Assembly (NCBI GenBank): GCA_963776665.1
Contig: CAVZNQ010000012.1
Location: 62,001 to 126,000 of the forward strand
Direction: 5' to 3'
Length of the DNA stretch: 64,000 bases
Origin: Roseiarcus sp963776665
Lineage (GTDB): Bacteria; Pseudomonadota; Alphaproteobacteria; Rhizobiales; Beijerinckiaceae
In this document: positions 36,349 to 44,668 of the stretch, in pieces
How positions within the stretch are numbered: the first letter of the stretch is position 1
Layout: every line of letters starts with the position of its first letter
Position numbers and translations under genes: made by a program
Notes under the pieces: generated by a model
The model's input: the letters and a program-made list of their open reading frames with translations, nothing else
What the model was told of the DNA's origin: nothing
Databases searched by the model: none

Positions 36349-36639
36349 CTACGGCAGCGAGTGCACGATCACCGGTCCGGCGGTCGCGCTCGCGCTGCCC
36401 ACGACCAGAGGCCCAAGATTTTCCTCGATCCAGGCGAGCGCCCGCCGATTGGATTCCTGCGCTTCCGCAACGGTGTTGAAGACGCTGATCGCGGTCACGG
36501 TGTCGTCGGGCGCGTATACGACGTAATAGCCCATGAAGCCCGAGACCTCGCTGATGATCGGGACCGCGCCCTTTATCTTGTCGGCGAGCGCGTCGGCTGA
36601 GCCGGGCCTGGCCCTGAACTGGCGAATTGCGGCGTACAT
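36349..36639 (-). CDS. Antibiotic biosynthesis monooxygenase-like (ABM/Dabb fold) protein
   Basis: 96 residues. The length and pattern AAIRQFRARPGSADALADKI, then SGFMGYYVVYAPDDTVTAIS and VFNTVAEAQESNRRALAWIE, fit the small ferredoxin-like ABM fold. No specific function is assigned. It lies 18 bases downstream of the malonyl-CoA decarboxylase gene on the same strand. Confidence 0.65.
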   Translation of the reverse strand: MYAAIRQFRARPGSADALADKIKGAVPIISEVSGFMGYYVVYAPDDTVTAISVFNTVAEAQESNRRALAWIEENLGPLVVGSASATAGPVIVHSLP

Positions 36640-36657
36640 CGCATCCTCCCCGTTCGC

Positions 36658-38031
36658 TTACGCATTCGACGTCAGCGCTCCCGGCAGCGCCGCCCGCAAT
36701 CGCGATGGGGCGGCGGGGAGGAGCTTCTTCACCGCGCTCGACGCCGCGATCTGGCCGCGGTTGACGAAAGCCTCGTGATTGCGCTCGATCTCGTCGAGGT
36801 CGTAGAGATAGTTGACCATGACGCCGTAGGATTCCGCGAGCCCCTTCGGCGACAGATCCCCCTGCCAGTCGATGCGCTCGAGGCTCGCGCCATTGCCGAG
36901 ATGGAAGCGAGCGACGGGGTCGATCACCCGGCCGTCGGGACGGCGCGCCTTCAGGAAGTAGTGAGCCGCGAGCGGTTCGAGCGCGCCGCGCAGCCGCGCC
37001 GCGACGCCTGGGTCGGTCAGCCAATTGTCGTCGGCCGCCAGCGACAGCGCCGTGTTCCTGAGCGGCGTGATCGAAGGATCCTCGGTCGTCTCGAGCCAGG
37101 CGCGGAATCCGGGAACCGGCGACAAGGTGATGAAGGTCTCGATCGCCGGCAGCTCGCGGCGGATTTCCTCGACCACCTGCTTGATCAGGAAGTTGCCGAA
37201 ATTGACCCCGGCGAGACCCTGCTGGCAATTGGAGATCGAGTAGAAGGCCGCCGCGCGGGCCTTGCTCGGCGCAAGATGCGCGCGCTTTTCGGCAAGCAGC
37301 GGCGCAATCGCCGCGGGCGGCGTCAGGGTCAGCGCGACTTCGACAAAGATCAGCGGCTCGTCGACGAGCCGTGGGTGGAAGAAGGCATAGCATCGCCGGT
37401 CGGCCGGATCGATGCGTCGCCTGAGCTCGTCCCAGTCTCCGATCTCGTGCACCGCCTCATAGCGGATGATCTTCTCGAGCAGCGCCGCCGGGGAGGACCA
37501 GTCGATGCGGCGCAACACCAGAAAGCCGCGATTGAACCACGAGCCGAACAGATGGAGAAAATCGCGATCGACGATGGCTAGCGAAGGGTTCTGGTTCATC
37601 AGCGTGAGCAGGTCTTCGCGCATCTCGACCAGCGCCGCAGTGCCGCCCGGCGCGCGATTGAGGCGGCGGAAGAGCTCATGGCGGCGCGGCTCGGAGGCGT
37701 AGTGGATTTCGCTCGCCGCAGCTTCGCCGGCCTCGGCGCCGAAATTGGCGATCGCCGTCATCACCCGCTCGCGGTCGGGCCCGAACTCGTCGGCGAGCGC
37801 ACGAAAAAATACCGCGTGATCGGACGGGTCGAGCGCGCGGTAACGGCGCAGGATCTCGGCGGCGAGCGCGATCCCCGACGCCTCGCCCCGCCCCGCGACC
37901 AGCGCCCGGCAGGTCTCGATGAGCGATTCGGCGCGATTGTCGCCGTCCTTCGGCCACGGCTTGATATTGAGCACGGAGCGGCCGCGCTCGGCGATCGAGG
38001 TCAGAAGATCGTAAAAAAAGGCGTTGGACAT
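36658..38031 (-). CDS. Malonyl-CoA decarboxylase
   Basis: 457 residues. The N-terminal helical domain (about 1-150) is followed by the GNAT-like catalytic domain with FYSISNCQQGLAGVNFGNFL and FHLGNGASLERIDWQGDLSP, ending with ESYGVMVNYLYDL; the conserved Ser and His of the family are in these blocks. It releases CO2 from malonyl-CoA to give acetyl-CoA. In Rhizobiales it can stand with malonate genes (matB, matC), which are not seen here. ATG 38031 follows AAGGAAG; an upstream start at 38073 is less likely. Confidence 0.93.
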   Translation of the reverse strand: MSNAFFYDLLTSIAERGRSVLNIKPWPKDGDNRAESLIETCRALVAGRGEASGIALAAEILRRYRALDPSDHAVFFRALADEFGPDRERVMTAIANFGAEAGEAAASEIHYASEPRRHELFRRLNRAPGGTAALVEMREDLLTLMNQNPSLAIVDRDFLHLFGSWFNRGFLVLRRIDWSSPAALLEKIIRYEAVHEIGDWDELRRRIDPADRRCYAFFHPRLVDEPLIFVEVALTLTPPAAIAPLLAEKRAHLAPSKARAAAFYSISNCQQGLAGVNFGNFLIKQVVEEIRRELPAIETFITLSPVPGFRAWLETTEDPSITPLRNTALSLAADDNWLTDPGVAARLRGALEPLAAHYFLKARRPDGRVIDPVARFHLGNGASLERIDWQGDLSPKGLAESYGVMVNYLYDLDEIERNHEAFVNRGQIAASSAVKKLLPAAPSRLRAALPGALTSNA

Positions 38032-38186
38032 GACTTCCTTCGGCCTTGGAGCCGGCGCTCCAAACGGTCTCATTCGCGAGATGCGATTGTCGTGCCAGGC
38101 CGGAACGGAATCAAGCCTCAGCGCGGAACGAGAACGCGGAACACGTCATCACAATGGCGAATTGTTGGAGACGTGCGGCGCAATTT

Positions 38187-38945
38187 TCAAAACGGCGGCG
38201 CGGCGGCCCATTGGGCCCAGAGGTCGCGCAGCCGCATCGTCCACGCCAAATAGCCGCCAAGACCGATCAAAAGCGCGAGCGTTATCGACCCCAGCATCAT
38301 GAGGAACAGGCTCAGAAAGTCCGCGAGCCGCCGGACGAACGGGCGCCGGGGAGGCGCCCCCCGATCGCCGGCGGCCGCCTCGATCGCGCCGGAAGCCGGC
38401 GGCGGCCAGGCGCGCGCGGACCGTTCGGCCAGCGGCCAGGCGCGCGGCGCTCTCGCCTCGCCCTGAATGGCCTTGCGGGCTTGCGGCTCCGCGCCGTGAG
38501 CCGGCGGCGCGTCGGCCCCGGCGTCGCGCCGATCAGAGGCCAGCGCGCGCTCACGCTCGATGAGACGGCGGGCGACATATCTGGCGACCGTGGCGGCGAT
38601 CGCCTCGACCGACTGGTTTTCCGCGATCAGCACCCGGCCGTTGCGGGTGTCCTGATGGAAACGATAGGTGCGCCGGTCGTGCGCCATGTCGATGAAGGCG
38701 ATCATGTCGATAAACAGACGCGGATGGGCGCCCTGGGCCAGCGCCAGATCGAACATGTCGACGCCCGGCGGCGCCTGTCCGACCACCGGCTTGAGCGCGC
38801 TTTCGAGCAGCGCCAGACGGCCCATTTCAATCTCGCGCAGATCCGCAATCGCCTCTGCGCGTTCGGCGTTCTCGACCCGCGCCTGCCTGATTGCGGCTGC
38901 GAGGTCCGGATGGGCCGCCAGATCGGGCTCGGGGTTGTCGTTCAT
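38187..38945 (-). CDS. Conserved hypothetical protein with C-terminal membrane helix
   Basis: 252 residues. The first 140 residues are soluble with LREIEMGRLALLESALKPVV, GVDMFDLALAQGAHPRLFID and MAHDRRTYRFHQDTRNGRVL; a Pro/Ala/Arg-rich linker follows; a single hydrophobic helix (LSLFLMMLGSITLALLIGLG) near residue 225 would anchor the C-terminus. No family was recognised. ATG 38945 is the first start that gives the soluble domain. Confidence 0.65.
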   Translation of the reverse strand: MNDNPEPDLAAHPDLAAAIRQARVENAERAEAIADLREIEMGRLALLESALKPVVGQAPPGVDMFDLALAQGAHPRLFIDMIAFIDMAHDRRTYRFHQDTRNGRVLIAENQSVEAIAATVARYVARRLIERERALASDRRDAGADAPPAHGAEPQARKAIQGEARAPRAWPLAERSARAWPPPASGAIEAAAGDRGAPPRRPFVRRLADFLSLFLMMLGSITLALLIGLGGYLAWTMRLRDLWAQWAAAPPF

Positions 38946-39211
38946 CGACGTGGATGTCGTCCGCGCATATCGCCGCGAGGGTAACGCGAATCCGGCGCAC
39001 GGCAAACCGTTCCTAGGGTGGAGCTTTTCCGGACGCGAAATCATTGCGCTCCGTCAGAGCGATCCAAACGAAGCGATCAAAAGGCGTAAGCAGCGCGCTG
39101 CGTTCGTCAGGCCAATACGCCCCGGCGTCCGTCCCGACGCCTATGACTCCCGATGACGGCGCAGGAAATCGGGCGGCTCTCCCTTTCGCGCCGTCGGCCC
39201 TGGCCGCGCGG

Positions 39212-39721
39212 CTATTTCGCCGCCAAGGCCGCAAGCCGCTCGCGAGCTCCGGTCGCGCCAGCGGCGAGCGCGCGAGCGTAGTAGTCGCGCGCTTTGGCGC
39301 CGTCGCCCTTGAGCCCGACGACGCCGAGACGGGTCAGAGTCCCCGGATCGAACGTGTCGCCGAGGGCGACCAGCGCCCGGGCGTCGCCGGCTTCGGCAGC
39401 GCTGACGAAGAAGGCTCGGGCGGTCGCGATGTCTCCCTTGGCGAAGGCGACCAGCCCTTCGGCGCACAGACGGCGGCCGTCGTCGATCGGTATCGCCAGC
39501 GTCGCGCCGGGGCTGCCGCCTTCAGCGGCGTGCGGCGCCGAAGGCTGGTCGCGCAATGCGCTCGCGAGTTTGCCAATCGCCTCTTTGGCGAATGGCTGAG
39601 CCGTGGTCGCAGGCGCCTTGAGCGCGGAGACGACGACGGCCGGTTTGACAAAAACGGGTTGCTCGACCTCAGCCTTGACATTCATCGCCGAAGGCTCGAG
39701 GCGCGGCCAGCATGCGAGCAC
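39212..39721 (-). CDS. Sel1/TPR-like small protein, possibly anchored
   Basis: 169 residues from GTG 39721. The C-terminal half, LCAEGLVAFAKGDIATARAF and then ALVALGDTFDPGTLTRLG and GDGAKARDYYARALAAGA, looks like two Sel1/TPR-type helical repeats. Upstream, the same frame encodes a perfect membrane/signal segment (SWKALASVLAAAFGGILVLA) but lacks ATG, GTG or TTG; a GGAGGAAGG site at 39785-39793 precedes CTG 39781 and ATT 39775. The true start may therefore be a non-standard codon, giving 189 residues. It follows the TAXI protein gene on the same strand. Confidence 0.6.
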   Translation of the reverse strand: MLACWPRLEPSAMNVKAEVEQPVFVKPAVVVSALKAPATTAQPFAKEAIGKLASALRDQPSAPHAAEGGSPGATLAIPIDDGRRLCAEGLVAFAKGDIATARAFFVSAAEAGDARALVALGDTFDPGTLTRLGVVGLKGDGAKARDYYARALAAGATGARERLAALAAK

Positions 39722-39794
39722 GAGGATGCCGCCAAAGGCGGCGGCGAGGACGCTTGCAAGTGCTTTCCAGGAAATGGCCAGCGTCCTTCCTCCG

Positions 39795-41114
39795 CTATTG
39801 CATCAGCCCGCGCCAGCGGGTCAGTCCGTCATAGAGGCGGTCCGAATCGCTTGCGCTCGGCCAGGTCGGCGAACCGGCGGCGGATTTGGCGGAGGCGCGA
39901 AAGGCGTCGAGAGACGCGTCGGCCGAGGCCTTCTTCGCATCGAGCCAGCTTTGCGCCGCCACGAGCCGCGGCCACGGCTCGCCCGGCCACGTAGCGTCGG
40001 CCGCGAGATTGACGTCGCGCCAGTGAGCGTCGCGCTCGCCGTCCAGGAGACCGTCGTAATTGTCGAAGAAAGCCCGCGCCAGCCGGCCGAGCGCGTCAGC
40101 CCGCGGCGATCCGGGCGGCGCGTCGAGGGCGACAATCGCCATCGGTTCGCTGACGGTCTCGACTGGCGTGGTGGCGGCGACGAGGCTGGCCCGTTCGGCG
40201 GCGGTGACGTGGGCGGGAGCATAAACCGGCTCCAACGTGGCCGACCAGGGAATGGGGACAATGTGAAAGCGTCCGTCGCCGCCAAAGCCGTCCAGCGCGG
40301 GGGTTCCCTCGGCGCCGAGGACGACAACCGCGTCGACCTTGCCGGCGGAGAGCGCGTCAAGCGCTTCCGGCAGCGGCCCGTTGGTCTGATTCGCGGTCAC
40401 TCCCAGCCGGGAGAACAGCATTCGGCCGCTGGTGGACGTCGCGCTGTTGAGTTCGCCGAAACTGACCAATTTTCCCTGTAAGCCGTTGATTGACTTGATG
40501 TCCTTGGGCGCGATCACCTCCAGGGTCTCCGGCGCGAGGCGCGCAACATAAGGGACCCGCTTCATCCATTCAGGGTCACCCTTGGCGCTGGAAACCAGGC
40601 TGTCGAGCGAGACGATGGCGAAGTCGGCAAGATCGGTTTTGAGGACCTTGGCGAGGCCGTCCGGAGACGTGGGGCCGACGATTGCATGTCCTGGCGCGTC
40701 GCTCGCGCTGAGGACCGCCGCGAACTCCTTGGCCATCCGGCTGGCCCGGACGTCGCCGGGGTCGGCGAGGATGGAAAACTCTTTCGGAGCAGGCGCTTGT
40801 GGCGCTTGAGCGGCCGTGGCGGCCGCTGGGGCCGGGGCGGGGCGCTCAGTCCGCAGGGCGACCTTGCCGTGGCCGCCGCGCCACGCGCCATGCCACAGAA
40901 CTCTTACGCCATTATGAAAAACCGGATGGTCGTAAGGAACCATGCCATAAGGCGATTTCTTTGATTCGGCGGCGAATCCCTGGGCAGCCAAAAGCGTGGC
41001 CGCGCCAAGCGCCATCGCCGCGCGAAAGGCCCCATTTCGTGGCCTTCGCCCAACTTTTTTCGTACCCACACACAATAGTATTGGGCGCCCGCCCTGACGC
41101 GTTCCGCTCGTCAT
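39795..41114 (-). CDS. TAXI-family TRAP transporter solute-binding-like protein
   Basis: 439 residues. After a basic region and signal peptide (ending LLAAQGFAAES), an Ala/Pro linker leads to a type II periplasmic-binding fold: FSILADPGDVRASRMAKEFA, GHAIVGPTSPDGLAKVLKTD, KSINGLQGKLVSFGELNSAT and SAGKVDAVVVLGAEGTPALD, as in TAXI proteins. The ligand is unknown. No TRAP permease gene is nearby, so it may act with a distant permease or in signalling. The start is uncertain (ATG 41114, GTG 41069 or ATG 41015). Confidence 0.72.
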   Translation of the reverse strand: MTSGTRQGGRPILLCVGTKKVGRRPRNGAFRAAMALGAATLLAAQGFAAESKKSPYGMVPYDHPVFHNGVRVLWHGAWRGGHGKVALRTERPAPAPAAATAAQAPQAPAPKEFSILADPGDVRASRMAKEFAAVLSASDAPGHAIVGPTSPDGLAKVLKTDLADFAIVSLDSLVSSAKGDPEWMKRVPYVARLAPETLEVIAPKDIKSINGLQGKLVSFGELNSATSTSGRMLFSRLGVTANQTNGPLPEALDALSAGKVDAVVVLGAEGTPALDGFGGDGRFHIVPIPWSATLEPVYAPAHVTAAERASLVAATTPVETVSEPMAIVALDAPPGSPRADALGRLARAFFDNYDGLLDGERDAHWRDVNLAADATWPGEPWPRLVAAQSWLDAKKASADASLDAFRASAKSAAGSPTWPSASDSDRLYDGLTRWRGLMQ

Positions 41115-41221
41115 CGTGCGCGACCTTGGCCAGCAAATGCGACGTCATCAAGGCAACCGAGCCATCGTTCCCCTGCGGATTTCCGGGCCGGAGCTAGGAT
41201 TTCCTGACCGTCAAAGCTCGA

Positions 41222-44200
41222 TCAGGAGGCCGCCCGGAGCGCCTCGAGCGCCGCTTCGAGCTCCTCGTCGCCGATCGGCGCGATGGTCGGCCCGTCGAGA
41301 TAGACGAGCGCGGCTCTCACCGGCTGCCCCGGGTAGAGCGGCTGCAAAGCGGCGCGATAGAGCGCGAGCTGGGCGACATGGGCCGCAGCCGGACGAGCGG
41401 GCTTCGCGCCGAGCTTGAAGTCGACGATCGATACCCCGTCATCGTCGGCCGCCAGCCGGTCCACCCGCCCGCCATAGGGGAGATCCGGGCGCCCCGGTCG
41501 GGGCAGAAGCCCCATCAGCGGCGCCTCGCCGCGGGAGTTTGGACCAAACAGGGGCCCGAGCTCAGGCGCGTCGATCACCGCCAGAACCTTGGCGACGAGC
41601 GCGGCGCGCGCCGGTCCGGCGAGGCCGCCCCCCCGCGAGTCGAGATAGGCGGCCGCGGCGCTCGCGCGCTGTTGCGGCGCAACGGCGGGCAGCATCTCAA
41701 GGAGAGCGTGGGCGAGGCGGCCCTCTCGGACGCGCTGACGGTCGCCCTCGCCCCCGCCTCCGACACCCGAGGGGCGGACGGGATCGGCCGCCGTCTCGGG
41801 CGCGGCCTTGCCAAAGAGCCAGTCGGGGAGGGTCTTGCGAGGGCGAATCTGCGACGATTCCGCGCCATCTTCCGATCGGAGGCCCTCGCCGTAACGGAAA
41901 ATCATGTCCCCGCCGCCAAACGGCCCCGGCGCCTCGACGAGCTGGTCGCGAAGGCCCGCGTAGACGAGATTGTGCCAGCAATTCGGTGGACGGGCGTTCT
42001 TGGTCTCATAGCCGGCGACGATGAGGCGCTGGGCGGCGCGGGTCATGGCGACATAAAGCAGGCGCCGATGTTCGGCCTCGGCGGCCGCGCGCGCCTCGGC
42101 CCGCGCGTCGGCGATCGCCTTGGCGTCCAGACTGGAGGACTTCGTCCAGGCATAGAGCGGCGGATGGCCGGGTTTGGCCGGCGAAAGCGGCATCAGTTTG
42201 GGATCCTGCCGGCCGTTGGGCGCGCTGCATGTATCCGGCAGGAAGACGATCGGCGCCTCAAGTCCCTTGCTGGCGTGCACAGTCAAGACCCGCACGCCCT
42301 CGGTCTCGACCTCCATGTCGCGCTTGATCTCGGTGTCGGCCGCTTCGACCTCCGCGAGAAAATTATGCAGCGACGGCGCTTCACGTCGCTCATGCGCCAT
42401 TGCCAGGGTCAGGAATTCGTCGATCGGGTCTGCGGCTTCGGGTCCCAGTCGGCCGATCAGAGCCCGCCGTCCGCCCTCCTCGCCGAGCAGAAGCGCGTAG
42501 AATGAGAAGGGCGAAAGCGCCCTTGCTCGCATCCGCCAAGCGGAAAGCCGGCGCGCGGCCTCGCGGGCGAAGCTTTCGTTCGAAGCGGCGAGCGCCTCGG
42601 CCAGCGAACCGCGCCGTGTCGCGGCGAGCTTGAGCAGGGCGTCGTCATCGAGCCCGATCAGCGGCGACTTGAGGGCCGAGGCCAGGGTCAGATCGTCGTC
42701 CGGCAGCAGCGCCGCGCGGCCGGCGGCGACGAGGTCCATCACCGCGATGTGGTCGTTGAGCATGAGACGGTCGGCGCCGGCGGCCTTGAGCTGCGCGGCC
42801 TTGAGGGCTCTCACCATCGCCTCGAAGAAGGCGTTGCGGCTGCGAACCAGGATCATCACGTCGCTTTCGCGAATGCGCCTGATGTCGCCGGTGCCGGGGT
42901 CGACCACCCTCTCGCGTGAATCCGCCGACACCCAGCCCTTGATGACGTGGGCGATACGCTTCGCCAGGACGACCGGCGGATCGTCCGCCGACACATGATC
43001 GAGCGGCAGGCGCCAGTCCTCCGGGTCCGGCGCCGGGCCGGGGGCGATCGGCGGCCATAGCTCGACGACGCCCGTAAGGCCGAGGCGGATCGCCTCATGC
43101 CGCGGCGGAGGTTCGCCGGCGGCGGCGACCCCGCGCCAGGCGGTTTCGGAGGCAAATGTCTTGTCGACAGCGTCGAGAATCGTTTGCGACGACCGGAAGG
43201 AGAAGGTCAACGGCACTTCCTCGAACGGCCGCTCCGCGTCGCGATGGCGCCGATCGAACGCGCGCTTCATTTCGGCGAACATCTCGGGCGCCGCGCCCTG
43301 GAAGGCGAAGATCGACTGCTTCTCGTCGCCGACAGCAAACACGGTGCGGCTCGCCCTCCGTCCGCCGGCGCCGGCGAAGAACTCGGCGCTAAGCGCCTCC
43401 AGAATGCCCCATTGCGGCGCCGAGGCGTCCTGCGCTTCGTCGATGAGCAGGTGATCGAGGCCGTAGTCGAGCTTGTGCAGCACCCAGGCGGCGCTCGAGC
43501 GGGTGAGAAGCGCGAGCGCCCGGGCGATCAGGTCGTCGAAATCGAGAGCGCCGCGCTCGGCCTTCGTCCGGGCGTATGCCGAAAGGATCGCTGTCGCGAC
43601 TATGAAGAGGGCTTCGCTGCGCTCGCGCGCCAGCGCGCCGCGCCAGCGTTCGCGCAAACCGGCGAGGCGATCCTGCTCGCACAGCAAGTCGTCATTCAGC
43701 ATCGAACACTTTCGCCGCAGCTCGTCGGTTATCAGATTGCCCTTCTCGGCGCCGCGCGGCTCGCCCCTGCCTGACTTTCCGTCCTTGGCCTTGGCGAAGA
43801 ACGCGTCCAGCAGCGCCTCGACGCGAACGTCGCGAGGATCCTCCTGGTTCGCAGCGCGAAGTCTGCCCGCGAATCCTCGATCCTTGGGGCTGCCGCGGTC
43901 GAGATCCCGCGCCCACATCTCGCGCCGCATGCGCCCGATCTCGCCGCCTAGCATGCCGGCTTCGAGGTTCGCCGTCGTGTCTTCGGGCGCAAGCCCAATG
44001 AAACCGCTCAGCGCGGCGGCGTAGGCGAGCGCGTCGGCATGCGAACGGAAGGCTTCGGAACGGCTGACCGCTTCCTTGAGAAGATCGCCGAAGGCGTGCG
44101 CGCCGCACTCCCGCGCGACCAGCTCCAGCGCGCCCGCGCGCCCGGGCGCGCCGCTCAGCGCCGCGAGCGCCGTATCGCGCGCCTCGGTGAGCAACAGTTT

Positions 44201-44668
44201 CGATTCGCTTTCGTCGATGACTTTGAAATGCGCTGGGACGTTGGCTTCGAACGGAAAGAGCCGCAGCAATCGCTCGGCGAAGGCATGCAGCGTCTGGATC
44301 TTGAGCCCGCCCGGCGTCTCAATCGTGCGCGCGAACAGTTGCCGGGCGAAGGCGAGATCCCGCGGCTCCGGCGCCGACGCGCCGCAGTCGACGATCGCTT
44401 TCGCCAGCGCGTCGTCGCCGAGGCTCGTCCACCCGGCGAGTTGGCCGAAAATGCGCTCCGCCATATTGGCCGCCGCCGCCTTGGTGTAAGCGAGGCACAG
44501 GATCTGCGCCGGCGGGGTTCGATCGAGCAGGAGCCGCAAGACCCGCTGCGTGAGCACGTGAGTTTTGCCGCTGCCGGCGTTGGCCGAGACCCAGGCGGAG
44601 GTTCTCGGATTCGAGGCCCGGGCCTGCCGCTCGCGCAGCGGCTCAGGGATCGCGAGTCGCTGGCTCAC
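41222..44668 (-). CDS. addA: Double-strand break repair helicase-nuclease AddA
   Basis: 1148 residues. UvrD/Rep helicase motifs are in order: Walker A SANAGSGKTHVLTQRVLRLL (near residue 28), motif II HLLIDEAQDASAPQW, motif III FAVGDEKQSIFAFQGA, and motif VI LYVAMTRAAQRLIVAGYE. The C-terminal PD-(D/E)XK nuclease has YGGRVDRLAADDDGVSIVDF and QLALYRAAL. With AddB it processes DNA ends for RecA-dependent repair. The GTG start 44668 overlaps the addB stop (GTGA) and begins at SQRLAIPEPLRERQ, so it is preferred over a start 14 codons upstream. Confidence 0.95.
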   Translation of the reverse strand: MSQRLAIPEPLRERQARASNPRTSAWVSANAGSGKTHVLTQRVLRLLLDRTPPAQILCLAYTKAAAANMAERIFGQLAGWTSLGDDALAKAIVDCGASAPEPRDLAFARQLFARTIETPGGLKIQTLHAFAERLLRLFPFEANVPAHFKVIDESESKLLLTEARDTALAALSGAPGRAGALELVARECGAHAFGDLLKEAVSRSEAFRSHADALAYAAALSGFIGLAPEDTTANLEAGMLGGEIGRMRREMWARDLDRGSPKDRGFAGRLRAANQEDPRDVRVEALLDAFFAKAKDGKSGRGEPRGAEKGNLITDELRRKCSMLNDDLLCEQDRLAGLRERWRGALARERSEALFIVATAILSAYARTKAERGALDFDDLIARALALLTRSSAAWVLHKLDYGLDHLLIDEAQDASAPQWGILEALSAEFFAGAGGRRASRTVFAVGDEKQSIFAFQGAAPEMFAEMKRAFDRRHRDAERPFEEVPLTFSFRSSQTILDAVDKTFASETAWRGVAAAGEPPPRHEAIRLGLTGVVELWPPIAPGPAPDPEDWRLPLDHVSADDPPVVLAKRIAHVIKGWVSADSRERVVDPGTGDIRRIRESDVMILVRSRNAFFEAMVRALKAAQLKAAGADRLMLNDHIAVMDLVAAGRAALLPDDDLTLASALKSPLIGLDDDALLKLAATRRGSLAEALAASNESFAREAARRLSAWRMRARALSPFSFYALLLGEEGGRRALIGRLGPEAADPIDEFLTLAMAHERREAPSLHNFLAEVEAADTEIKRDMEVETEGVRVLTVHASKGLEAPIVFLPDTCSAPNGRQDPKLMPLSPAKPGHPPLYAWTKSSSLDAKAIADARAEARAAAEAEHRRLLYVAMTRAAQRLIVAGYETKNARPPNCWHNLVYAGLRDQLVEAPGPFGGGDMIFRYGEGLRSEDGAESSQIRPRKTLPDWLFGKAAPETAADPVRPSGVGGGGEGDRQRVREGRLAHALLEMLPAVAPQQRASAAAAYLDSRGGGLAGPARAALVAKVLAVIDAPELGPLFGPNSRGEAPLMGLLPRPGRPDLPYGGRVDRLAADDDGVSIVDFKLGAKPARPAAAHVAQLALYRAALQPLYPGQPVRAALVYLDGPTIAPIGDEELEAALEALRAAS

